Shown here piece after piece: positions 1 to 6,575 of a DNA stretch of 6,606 nt. A program made the position numbers and the translations under genes. A model generated the notes under the pieces. That model saw only the letters and a list, made by a program, of their open reading frames with translations. It had not been told where the DNA came from and searched no databases. Each line of letters begins with the position of its first letter. Position 1 is the first letter of the stretch. Source of the stretch: Lysobacterales bacterium UBA2790 (GTDB lineage: Bacteria > Pseudomonadota > Gammaproteobacteria > Xanthomonadales > Xanthomonadaceae); contig DEHW01000201.1 in NCBI GenBank assembly GCA_002352135.1, positions 15,292 through 21,897 on the forward strand. The letters run 5' to 3'.

Positions 1-518
1 AGCTGATACAGCAGGGCGAACACGCCAATCAGCACCAGGGCCAGCATCTGATCCATGCCGGACACCTGGGTGACCGCGATGGCACCCAGCCAGAGAATCG
101 AGGTGACATTGACGAAGACGTACAGGCCCAGCCAGAACACCGCCATCAGGGCGCGGATGCGTCCGCCGTAACGCTGCTCCAGGAACTGCGGCATGGTGTA
201 GATGCCATTGCGCAGAAACACCGGCAGGAACCACTTGCCGACAATCAGCAAGGTGGCGGCCGCCATCCATTCATACGAGGCAATCGCCAGCCCGATGGCA
301 TAGCCGGAACCCGACATGCCGATGATCTGCTCGGCTGAGATATTGGCGGCAATCAGCGAGGCACCGATGGCCCACCATGGCAGCGCCCGACTGGCCAGGA
401 AGTAGTCCTTGGCGTCCTTGCTGTGCCCCGCCTTCTCACGCGACACCCATTGCGCCAACACGAAGATGGCGGCCAGATAGATCAGCACGATGGTGCTATC
501 AAGCATCGACAGTTGCAT
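1..518 (-). CDS. Sodium/sugar symporter, SSS family (vSGLT-like), 5' part only
   Basis: This is an inner-membrane sodium/solute symporter of the SSS family that would import a monosaccharide with Na+. The ATG lies at 518-516 behind the purine-rich GGGGAGGG (523-530), about 4-5 bases away. The first 172 codons are present; the gene runs off the window at base 1. Residues 8-25 form a first membrane helix. AANISAEQIIGMSGSGYA (residues 57-74) followed by IGLAIASYEWMA (75-86) closely matches the first two core helices of Vibrio vSGLT, as I remember it. By that alignment Gln64 and Glu83 match the vSGLT sugar contacts Gln69 and Glu88, while Ala86 replaces Ser91. Further helices lie near 88-101, 122-150 and 158-172. 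It is the last visible gene of the operon, 50 bp after the glucosidase. Family membership is firm; the substrate (glucose, galactose or xylose) cannot be decided from this part. Confidence 0.9.
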   Translation of the reverse strand, partial: MQLSMLDSTIVLIYLAAIFVLAQWVSREKAGHSKDAKDYFLASRALPWWAIGASLIAANISAEQIIGMSGSGYAIGLAIASYEWMAAATLLIVGKWFLPVFLRNGIYTMPQFLEQRYGGRIRALMAVFWLGLYVFVNVTSILWLGAIAVTQVSGMDQMLALVLIGVFALLYQ

Positions 519-520
519 TT

Positions 521-530
521 TTCCCTCCCC
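521..530 (-). promoter_or_regulatory. Ribosome binding site of the SSS symporter gene
   Basis: On the minus strand GGGGAGGGAA sits just before the ATG at 518. The same GGGAGGGAA core occurs before the sugar porter gene at 4564-4572, and it supports ATG 518 over the in-frame ATG five codons later. It lies directly after the T-tract of the hairpin at 533-559, so folding or termination there could affect its availability. Confidence 0.7.
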
Positions 531-532
531 GG

Positions 533-559
533 AAAAACGGTGCCGCGCGTGGGCGGCAC
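533..559 (-). terminator. Possible intrinsic terminator or attenuator between the GH3 and symporter genes
   Basis: In the minus-strand transcript GTGCCGC (559-553) pairs perfectly with GCGGCAC (546-540) across a 6-base loop. Two bases (CG) follow, then five U (537-533). This is a short GC-rich stem with a modest U-tract, so termination would probably be partial. It lies 10 bp after the glucosidase stop and just before the symporter ribosome binding site. It could lower symporter expression relative to upstream genes. Whether it terminates in the cell is not shown by the sequence. Confidence 0.45.
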
Positions 560-568
560 GCGTTCAGA

Positions 569-3133
569 TCATGGTGCGCAGGCGACGCTGTGCTCGGCTT
601 CGTTCAAGGCCCCCAGCGCCACCTTGGACAGCGACAACTCCAAGGCGCCGGTGCTTCGTAGTTGCAGCACACGATCAAGACGCGACAGATCGGCACCGCC
701 TTGGGCAAAGCACTTCAAGGGCAGTCCGACGGTCGTCCACTGCTCGACCGGCAGCTCGGCGAGTGTCGCCGTCAAGGGCAGTTCGGCACCACAAAGCGGC
801 CCACAACTCACCCCCAGCAGCACCTCACCGGTCGCCGCTTCCTCGGCACGCAAGGTCAGCACCAGCATCAGGTCACCATTGCTCTCGCGCTGCAGGTCGA
901 GTGGCGACTTCGCCGCCAACACCAGACTGGCTTCGGTACTGCCGTCCCAGCGCAGACGCCAGGCATCTTCCTGGGCCAGATGATCGACTGCGGAGACCTT
1001 GAGACTGCCGTCGGCCAGCGCCACCGGCAGGCTGGTGGCGGGCATGTTCGCCTGCCCCGCATTGGACAACTGCACGGCAATCCCGAGCGCCGGTTTGCCC
1101 TTGGCAAAGAACACGCCGCTGGCCATCTGCTCGCCCGAGATGCCGGACTCTTCCGGCAACAGATCCAGATCGCCCTTGTCGGCGTAACGCAGACCATGCC
1201 CGAAGGCGAACAAGGGATCGTAGTTGGCCTGGCCGACGTTGTTGGCGTACTGATCAGCACGCTTGGGCCAGCTGAAACTGAGCTTGCCCTTGAAGTCGTA
1301 TTGCACGCTGCCATCCGGCTTGCGCAGCAACACATCAGCAATGCCCGCACCTTCCGAACCCGGCAACCACGCGGCGACAAAGGCATCGGCGGCATTGATT
1401 TCGCGGTTGACCCACAGCGGCCGTCCGCTGAGGAACACCGCGACCACCGGAATGCCGTCGGCTTTCAGCTTCTTGAGCAATTGCAGATCGCGATCATCGC
1501 CGGGCTTGTACAGCAGGTTGGGCACATCGCCCTGGAACTCGGCATACGGATCTTCGCCGAACACCACCACCGCGACGTCGGGCTTGCGCTGGTAGCTTCC
1601 ATCGGCGACGAACTCCGCACTGCCGCCCACGGCGTTGGCCTGCGCGGCAATACCTTCGAAGATCGTGTCGGCATTCGGGAAATCGCTGCGCCGCGTGCCG
1701 GTGCCCTGCCAGTTCAGCGTCCAGCCGCCCGCTTGCTTGCCCACATCATTGCCGCCATCACCAGCGACCAGAATGTGCTGCGTCGGCTGCAAGGGCAGCA
1801 GGCCTGCGTTGTTCTTCAACAGCACCAGCGACTCACGCACCGCTTGGCGTGCGATGGCGCGATGTTCGGGCGCCCTCAGCAAGGCAAATTGCCCACCCAC
1901 GGCGCGCGTCGAAGGCAAGCCCGCATCGAACAGACCCAGCCGGAATTTGACGCGCAGTACGCGGCGCACGGCGTCATCCAAGCGTGCCGCACTAAGGCTG
2001 CCATCGCGCGCTGCCGCCAGCGTGGACTCGTAAAAGCCTTTCCAGCTGTCGGGTGTCATCGCCATGTCCAGACCGGCAGTGATCGTGGCCGGACAATCGG
2101 TGGCGCTGCATCCGCGAACCTGTCCGTGACCATTCCAGTCGCCGACCACGAAGCCACCAAACTGCATGCGGCCCTTCAACACATCGGTCAGCAGATGCTG
2201 ATTGCCATGCATCTTCTCGCCGTTGAAGCTGTTGAACGAAGCCATCACCGACTGCGCACCGGCCGCGATGGCGGGCGGATAGCCCGCGCCGTGCACGCGT
2301 GCCAGCGTGGCTTCGTCGACCGCCGTATCGCCCTGATCCTTGCCGTCCGTGGTGCCACCGTCGCCAAGGAAATGCTTGACCGAAACGATGACGTGGCGGC
2401 CGTCCAGAAACTCCTGGCTGCCGACGCGTCCCTGCAAGCCTTCGACCATCGCTCCCGCATAGCTGGCCACCACGTCGGGCGACTCCGAATAGCCTTCGTA
2501 GCTGCGTCCCCAGCGGTCATCCTGCGGCACTGCCACGGTCGGCGCGAAGGCCCATTCCATGCCGGTGACGCGGGTCTCGATGGCCGTCACTTCACCCACC
2601 TTGCGCATCAGCTCGGGATTGCGCATCGCGCCCAGACCGATGTTGTGGGGAAACAGCGTGGCACCGACGATGTTGCTCTGCCCGTGGACCGCATCGATAC
2701 CAAACAGGATCGGAATGGCCTTGCCGCCGGTCGAGGTGTCCATGGAGGCCGCATAGAAGGCATCGGCCAGCGCCAACCACTCGGCGGGACTGGCATCGTA
2801 ACGACCACCCGGATCGGAATTGCCGCCCGCCAACACCGAACCGAGACGGTATTTGCGGACATCGTCCGGGCTGACGCTGGCGATGTCGGCCTGCACGAGC
2901 TGGGCGACCTTCTCTTCCAGGCTCAGGCTGCCAAGCAAGGCATCGATGCGGCTTTCCAGCGCAGCATCGGCGGGCAGTGGCCATTGCACTTCCGGCCACG
3001 GCGAGGTCGTCGGCGTGGTGGGGGCGCTGGCTGTCGTGTCCGGCGGCGGGTTGCTGCCACAGGCAGCCAAACCCAGGACCAGTGCGACGGCAAGCGCCGC
3101 ATGGCGTGAAGCGATTGCGGGTTGGCGGTTCAT
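569..3133 (-). CDS. GH3 exo-beta-glucosidase, ExoP-type periplasmic lipoprotein
   Basis: An 854-residue glycoside hydrolase family 3 enzyme, expected to cut glucose (possibly xylose) from the non-reducing end of beta-linked oligosaccharides. The N-terminus is a lipoprotein signal: Arg3/Arg10/His11, a hydrophobic stretch 12-22, and lipobox LAAC with Cys25. Gly at +2 is not an inner-membrane retention signal, so outer-membrane anchoring is likely. A Pro/Thr linker (28-47) follows. The GH3 N-domain spans about 55-410: FGIDAVHG (144-151), KHFLGDGG (253-260) and GDWNGHG (331-337), where Asp332 is the expected nucleophile. The GH3 C-domain spans about 430-650: FGEDPYAE (525-532), with Glu527 the probable acid/base by comparison with the GEHPYTE motif of barley ExoI. 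Residues 655-854 resemble the extra C-terminal beta domain of ExoP enzymes. The ATG at 3133 overlaps the porter stop (ATGA). A 55-codon upstream extension is possible but would overlap the porter and destroy the signal peptide. Confidence 0.93.
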   Translation of the reverse strand: MNRQPAIASRHAALAVALVLGLAACGSNPPPDTTASAPTTPTTSPWPEVQWPLPADAALESRIDALLGSLSLEEKVAQLVQADIASVSPDDVRKYRLGSVLAGGNSDPGGRYDASPAEWLALADAFYAASMDTSTGGKAIPILFGIDAVHGQSNIVGATLFPHNIGLGAMRNPELMRKVGEVTAIETRVTGMEWAFAPTVAVPQDDRWGRSYEGYSESPDVVASYAGAMVEGLQGRVGSQEFLDGRHVIVSVKHFLGDGGTTDGKDQGDTAVDEATLARVHGAGYPPAIAAGAQSVMASFNSFNGEKMHGNQHLLTDVLKGRMQFGGFVVGDWNGHGQVRGCSATDCPATITAGLDMAMTPDSWKGFYESTLAAARDGSLSAARLDDAVRRVLRVKFRLGLFDAGLPSTRAVGGQFALLRAPEHRAIARQAVRESLVLLKNNAGLLPLQPTQHILVAGDGGNDVGKQAGGWTLNWQGTGTRRSDFPNADTIFEGIAAQANAVGGSAEFVADGSYQRKPDVAVVVFGEDPYAEFQGDVPNLLYKPGDDRDLQLLKKLKADGIPVVAVFLSGRPLWVNREINAADAFVAAWLPGSEGAGIADVLLRKPDGSVQYDFKGKLSFSWPKRADQYANNVGQANYDPLFAFGHGLRYADKGDLDLLPEESGISGEQMASGVFFAKGKPALGIAVQLSNAGQANMPATSLPVALADGSLKVSAVDHLAQEDAWRLRWDGSTEASLVLAAKSPLDLQRESNGDLMLVLTLRAEEAATGEVLLGVSCGPLCGAELPLTATLAELPVEQWTTVGLPLKCFAQGGADLSRLDRVLQLRSTGALELSLSKVALGALNEAEHSVACAP

Positions 3134-4557
3134 CCTTCCATCTGCTCCAGTTCGCGACCCTTGGTTTCGTGCACGTACCTCAGCACGAAGAACACCGAGA
3201 TCAACGCCGCCAGGGCATACAGCCCATAGGCCGCCGCAAGACCAATGCCCGCGAGCAGCATCGGGAAGGTCCAGGTGATCAGGAAGTTCGATCCCCACTG
3301 CGCCAGACCGGCAATCGCCAAACCCGAGCCGCGAATCTGATTGGGGAACATCTCACCCAGCATCACCCACATCACCGGACCCCAGGAGAGGTTGAAGAAG
3401 ATGACGTAGACATTCGCCGCCACCAGGGCCAGCACGCCCATGTTGTCGGACAGCTGCAGCTTGCCTGCCGCATCCAGACTGCCGCTGGCGAAGGCAATCG
3501 CGACCAGTCCCAAGGTCACTGCCATACCTGCGGAACCGATCCAGAGCAGTGGCTTACGACCAATCCGGTCGACCAGCACCATCGAGACGATGCAGATGCC
3601 AATGCTCAGCGCGCCGGAGATCACGTTGATCAGCAGTGCGTCGTTTTCGGAGAAACCAACCGCCTGCCAAAGCACCGCGCCGTAGTAGAAGACCACGTTG
3701 ATACCGACCAATTGCTGGAACGTCGCCAAGCCGATGCCGACCCAGACGATGGGACGGATCTTGCCGGTCGTCTTGCTGATCAGGTCCGACAGACGTGGCG
3801 CGTGATGATCGGAAGCCAGCGAGGCATCAATCTCGGCCAGTTTGCGCAGGCCGGCTTCGCTGCCATACAGGCGCTTCAGGACCACCAGCGCGGCGTCTTT
3901 GCGACCTTTGGCGACCAGAAAACGCGGGCTTTCCGGAATGAACAGCAAGGCGACGAGAAACAGTGCGGCGGGCAGGATTTCCACCCAGAACATCCAACGC
4001 CAGGCTTCGTAGCCCATCCAGAACGGTGCCACCGAACTTCCCGCCACCTTGGCCAGCAGGTAGTTGCTGAGAAAGGCCATGAACAGACCACTGATGATGG
4101 CGATCTGCTGCACCGTCGCCAGTCGCCCGCGGTACTGCGCCGCGGAGACTTCACTGATGTAGGCAGGCGACATCACGCTGGCCGCACCGACCGCGAAACC
4201 ACCGAGCACGCGATACAGCACGAATTCCAGTGATCCGGTGGCGATCCCTGAGCCCCAGGCGGAAACCAGGAAGAACACCGCTGCCACGATCAGCACCACG
4301 CGGCGCCCGTAGTGATCGGCCAACCAGCCCGCGAAGAAGGCGCCCACCGCGCACCCCAGCAACATCGAGGCGACATTGAAGCCGGTGCCCACCGAGTCCG
4401 AATGGAAGGCTTGCTGCAGCCCATCGACGGTGCCATTGATCACCCCGCTGTCAAAGCCGAACAGAAAGCCGCCGATGGTGGCGACGCAACTGATCAGAAT
4501 GATGAACAGGGTGTTTTCACCCGCATCCGTGGATGCGGCTTTCTTGGTGCTTGTCAT
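3130..4557 (-). CDS. MFS sugar porter (XylE/GLUT-like), probable sugar:H+ symporter
   Basis: A 475-residue inner-membrane transporter of the MFS sugar porter family, of normal length and intact. Diagnostic motifs in order: GFLFGFDSGVING (30-42), DHYGRR (81-86), PAYISEV (131-137) with RGR (143-145), PESPR (208-212) at the end of the first six-helix half, QQLVGINVVFYYG (281-293) with the sugar-binding Gln pair, DRIGRK (330-335), GPVMWV (393-398), and HETKGRELEQMEG (463-475), a His-for-Pro variant of the PETKG signature. Twelve helices fit the hydrophobic pattern. The ATG at 4557 has the ribosome binding site GGGAGGG 8 bases upstream. It starts 33 bp after the xylA stop and its own stop overlaps the glucosidase start. 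The xylA linkage favours xylose as substrate, but this family also carries glucose, galactose and arabinose, so no symbol is given. A perfect hairpin lies in codons 7-12. Confidence 0.93.
   Translation of the reverse strand: MTSTKKAASTDAGENTLFIILISCVATIGGFLFGFDSGVINGTVDGLQQAFHSDSVGTGFNVASMLLGCAVGAFFAGWLADHYGRRVVLIVAAVFFLVSAWGSGIATGSLEFVLYRVLGGFAVGAASVMSPAYISEVSAAQYRGRLATVQQIAIISGLFMAFLSNYLLAKVAGSSVAPFWMGYEAWRWMFWVEILPAALFLVALLFIPESPRFLVAKGRKDAALVVLKRLYGSEAGLRKLAEIDASLASDHHAPRLSDLISKTTGKIRPIVWVGIGLATFQQLVGINVVFYYGAVLWQAVGFSENDALLINVISGALSIGICIVSMVLVDRIGRKPLLWIGSAGMAVTLGLVAIAFASGSLDAAGKLQLSDNMGVLALVAANVYVIFFNLSWGPVMWVMLGEMFPNQIRGSGLAIAGLAQWGSNFLITWTFPMLLAGIGLAAAYGLYALAALISVFFVLRYVHETKGRELEQMEG
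4521..4538 (-). repeat. Perfect 8-bp inverted repeat in the first codons of the sugar porter
   Basis: CCGCATCC and GGATGCGG are separated by only two bases, within porter codons 7 to 12 and about 19 bases after the start codon. As RNA the innermost pairs would open to form the loop, leaving a stem of about 7 bp. It could be chance or could slow early translation; no regulator site is recognised. Confidence 0.4.
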
Positions 4558-4563
4558 CAGGTA

Positions 4564-4572
4564 TTCCCTCCC
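4564..4572 (-). promoter_or_regulatory. Ribosome binding site of the sugar porter gene, partly within a small hairpin
   Basis: GGGAGGGAA on the minus strand lies 6 to 8 bases before ATG 4557 and fixes that start. It falls within a 16-base inverted repeat (4563-4578): ATTCC, a 6-base loop, then GGAAT. The stem is only 5 bp and A/T-rich at its base, so any masking of the site would be weak. Confidence 0.6.
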
Positions 4573-4590
4573 AGGAATTGTTTCGCCGCG

Positions 4591-5223
4591 TCAGCGCAGC
4601 AGGTATTGGTTGAGCAGGTTCTCATAACGCTCCTGCTTGCCGCTGATCTGCGTCGGTTCGCCATCGCGGGCCGCTATCGCTGCCAGGTCGACCAAGCCCA
4701 GCGCCCCATTGGCGAAGGCCAGTCCCTCGCCGCTGTCAAAACTGGCGTAGCGCGCCGTGCGCCACTGCTCCCAAGGCGATTCGGTCAACAGCGCGTGCGC
4801 GACTTCCAGGCCGCGTGCAAAGGCGTCCATGCCGCCGATGTGGGCGATGAACAGGTCTTCCAGATCGGTCGATTCACGACGCGGCTTGGCGTCGAAGTTC
4901 AGACCACCAACCAGACCACCCTGTCGCAGCACCACCAGCATGGCACCCACGGTGTCGTACAGATCGGTCGGGAACTGGTCGGTATCCCAACCATTCTGCG
5001 CATTACCGCGATTGGCATCGATGCTGCCGAGCAGACCGTGATCGCTGGCGACCTGCAGGTCATGTTCAAAGGTGTGGCTGCTCAGGGTGGCGTGGTTGGC
5101 TTCGATATTGAGCTTGAAGTCGTTTTCCAGACCATGTGCCCGGAGGAAGCCCGCCACCGTGGCGCTGTCGAAATCGTACTGATGCTTCATCGGCTCCATC
5201 GGCTTGGGCTCGATGAAGAAACT
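4591..5223 (-). pseudogene. xylA: Xylose isomerase, 3' half only, truncated by the ISL3 insertion
   Basis: These 210 codons plus TGA encode the C-terminal half of a xylose isomerase (D-xylose to D-xylulose, cytoplasmic). The fragment begins with Ser-Phe-Phe-Ile-Glu-Pro-Lys-Pro, equivalent to about Thr228 onward in E. coli XylA (440 residues), so about 227 N-terminal residues are cut away. Metal ligands by E. coli numbering are all present: Glu232 in IEPKP, Glu268 and His271 in IEANHA, Asp296 in DANRG, Asp307 and Asp309 in WDTDQFP, and Asp339 in NFDAK. The lost half carries the catalytic His101 and Asp104 (the FHDVD motif) and most of the first barrel strands, so an active enzyme is very unlikely. 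The body shows no stop or frameshift, which suggests a recent break. The junction at 5223/5224 is the exact outer base of the IS left inverted repeat. The 5' half would be expected beyond base 6606. Confidence 0.93.
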
Positions 5224-5254
5224 GGGTCTTCGTGAAATCGAGTGGGTGCTTTTG
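5224..5254 (+). repeat. IS terminal inverted repeat, transposase 3' side
   Basis: Read inward from 5224, this end matches the other end at 26 of 31 positions: the first 12 are identical, then three mismatches (positions 13-15), ten matches (16-25), and single mismatches at 26 and 29. A shared TGCACC follows a few bases further in at both ends, offset by one base. Confidence 0.93.
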
Positions 5255-5261
5255 TGCACCT

Positions 5262-6493
5262 TCACAGCTCCGGCAGCATGCAGGTGAGCACTTTGAGGCG
5301 CAGGTACTCCTCGTCGCGCAGGCCGTAGGCGCGGCGCTGGATGACGCGGATCTTGTTGTTCAACCCCTCGACGAAGCCGAGCGAGACCTTGTTCTCGGGT
5401 CGGCAGTACGCGGCGATGCCGTCCCAGTGACGCTCGATCATCTCGGCGAATTTCACGAAGCTCGGCAGCCGTTGCCAGCGCAGCGACGATTTCCACTGCT
5501 CGAAGAACTTCCGCGCCCACGCCTCGCTGCGGTAGTCCCAGAGCTGCCCGAAGCGCTCCTTCAGCAAGTAGGCGGTGTTGAGCCGCTTGTTCGCCGCCAG
5601 CAGGCGGGCCAGCGCGTCCCGGCCGTCGAGGCTGAGGTTCTCGCGGCTCGACAGCAGGGTGTACTTCTGTCCCTTGATGTAGGACCGGTCCTTGCCGCTC
5701 AGACGGGCGTACTCGGCCTTGCGCACCGTATCCAAGGCGTCGCCCAGGTGGCGCATGACGTGGAACTTGTCGAACAGGATCGCGGCGTTCTTCGCATGCG
5801 CCTGCGTGGCGCTACGGAACGGCCGCCACATGTCCATCACCGCCAGCCGGATCCCCGCGGATTTCCTGGCGCCCAGCGTCTCGTAGAAGGTCGCCATGCT
5901 GGCCTCGGAGCGGTCGGCGCCACCGAACCAGATCGGTCGCTTGCGCAGCAGATCGCTGACCACGATGCGGTAGCTGTGACCCTTCCTGATCGAAATCTCG
6001 TCGATGCCGATGACCTGCGGTCCGGGCAGCCCGGCACGTCGGACCTGCTCGGCCATGTACTGCTTGTCCAGCGCCTTCACCGTCTGCCAGTCGAGCCGGA
6101 ACTCCTTGGCCACGTCGCTGATCGTGGCCTGCCGACAGCGGCGCCCGATGTGCCAGGCGAAACGCTTGGTGTAGAACGGATTGTCGGCCAGGAAATCGAG
6201 CCGCTCGATCTTCACCTTGCCGCAGCTCCGGCAGTCGACGCGCCGGACCTCCAGTTCCAGCCAGACGCGCGTATCGCCGCAGGACAGATCGCGCACGCGC
6301 CGCGTCTTGCGGTCGTACCAGCCAGACTGGCACCGCCCGCAGGCAGCGCAAACGGTTTTTTTCCCCGCCGCACGAGCGTGACGACCCGCGCCTTGGGGTC
6401 GCCGAACACACCCCGGACCACCGCCTTGGGACGAAAGCCGGGGAACCGATATGCGTCGAGCAGGCGACGCGGCCTGGTACCTGATCTGGCCAT
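5262..6493 (-). CDS. ISL3-family transposase, probably made by -1 frameshifting (410 aa)
   Basis: This DDE transposase cuts and joins the IS ends. The main frame (stop at 5262) has a zinc-ribbon CxxC pair before GRC and a second CxxC in VDCRSC, a helix-turn-helix-like stretch ([19 protein letters not shown]), and the ISL3 catalytic residues: Asp in [10 protein letters not shown], Asp in AVMDMW, Glu in FVEGLNNK (165, 221 and 376 of the joined protein). The family-like N-terminus (DAYRFPGF, then [15 protein letters not shown]) is in another frame, starting at ATG 6493 or GTG 6520. It reaches Gly-Lys-Lys on A AAA AAA at 6362-6356. Slipping back one base there continues as Thr-Val-Cys-Ala-Ala-Cys and gives 46+364 residues. 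Alternative: the main frame is open back to an ATG at 6524 with GAGG 7 bases upstream, giving 420 residues without frameshifting but with an N-terminus that looks non-native. A lost A in an original A8 is also possible. Family call firm; expression mode inferred. Confidence 0.85.
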
Positions 6494-6520
6494 CGATAGA
6501 GCGTGCCAGATTTCCAGCAC
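6212..6520 (-). CDS. ISL3 transposase zero-frame N-terminal ORF (product without frameshift)
   Basis: If ribosomes do not shift at the A7 run, translation from GTG 6520 or ATG 6493 ends at 6212, giving about 102 or 93 residues. Only the part before Gly-Lys-Lys (to about 6357) looks like ISL3 transposase: DAYRFPGF, then [19 protein letters not shown]. The tail after the run is rich in Ala, Gly and Arg, lacks the zinc-ribbon pattern, and looks like a shadow of the main frame. The short product could be an inactive by-product or an inhibitor, as known for other frameshifted IS, but nothing here shows a function. The start choice is uncertain: GTG 6520 has GAGG 11 bases upstream, and ATG 6493 has no clear ribosome binding site. 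Confidence 0.5.
   Translation of the reverse strand: MLEIWHALSMARSGTRPRRLLDAYRFPGFRPKAVVRGVFGDPKARVVTLVRRGKKPFALPAGGASLAGTTARRGACAICPAAIRASGWNWRSGASTAGAAAR
6330..6362 (-). promoter_or_regulatory. Candidate -1 programmed ribosomal frameshift signal
   Basis: In the transposase mRNA the zero frame reads GGA AAA AAA, which places the slippery heptamer A AAA AAA (6362-6356) in the correct phase for a tandem -1 slip. Six bases later (6355-6350) an 8-bp stem begins: GCGCTGCC (6349-6342) pairs with GGCGGTGC (6337-6330), with two G-U pairs. The loop is UGCG closed by C-G, a UNCG-type tetraloop. The 6-base spacer matches that of known bacterial -1 frameshift stimulators. The signal joins the two transposase frames exactly. 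Slippage of RNA polymerase on A7 could give the same product. Confidence 0.6.
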
Positions 6521-6575
6521 CCATCAATCGGCCTCAACGGCAAGCCTGGGGCGGGCTGCAGCGTGAGCGGTGCAG

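Noticed and set aside
662..3109. Long plus-strand open frame (815 codons) opposite the GH3 gene
   Set aside because: It is antisense to a gene with clear GH3 motifs, is rich in Arg, Gln, His and Gly, and shows no recognisable domain. High GC and codon bias of the real gene explain such open shadows.
3134..3298. Upstream extension of the glucosidase to a start at 3298
   Set aside because: It would overlap the porter by 169 bp and bury the lipoprotein signal peptide. The ATGA start at 3133 gives a proper lipobox.
2977..4233. Plus-strand open frame (418 codons) opposite the sugar porter
   Set aside because: His/Gln/Arg/Asp-rich composition with no hydrophobic core or motif; antisense shadow of a complete transporter gene.
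4558..4590. Promoter or xyl-type operator between the xylA remnant and the porter
   Set aside because: Only 33 bp, with a ribosome binding site and a weak hairpin. I found no -35/-10 pair and no palindrome resembling the TGGTAGCGCTAACA box known from xanthomonad xylan genes.
5245..5260. Hairpin GGTGC/GCACC after the transposase stop as a terminator
   Set aside because: Only 5 bp with no following U-tract on either strand.
5232..6566. Plus-strand open frame (444 codons) spanning almost the whole IS
   Set aside because: Antisense to the transposase, low-complexity Leu/Gln/Arg/Pro-rich, no family resemblance. Its length follows from transposase codon use.
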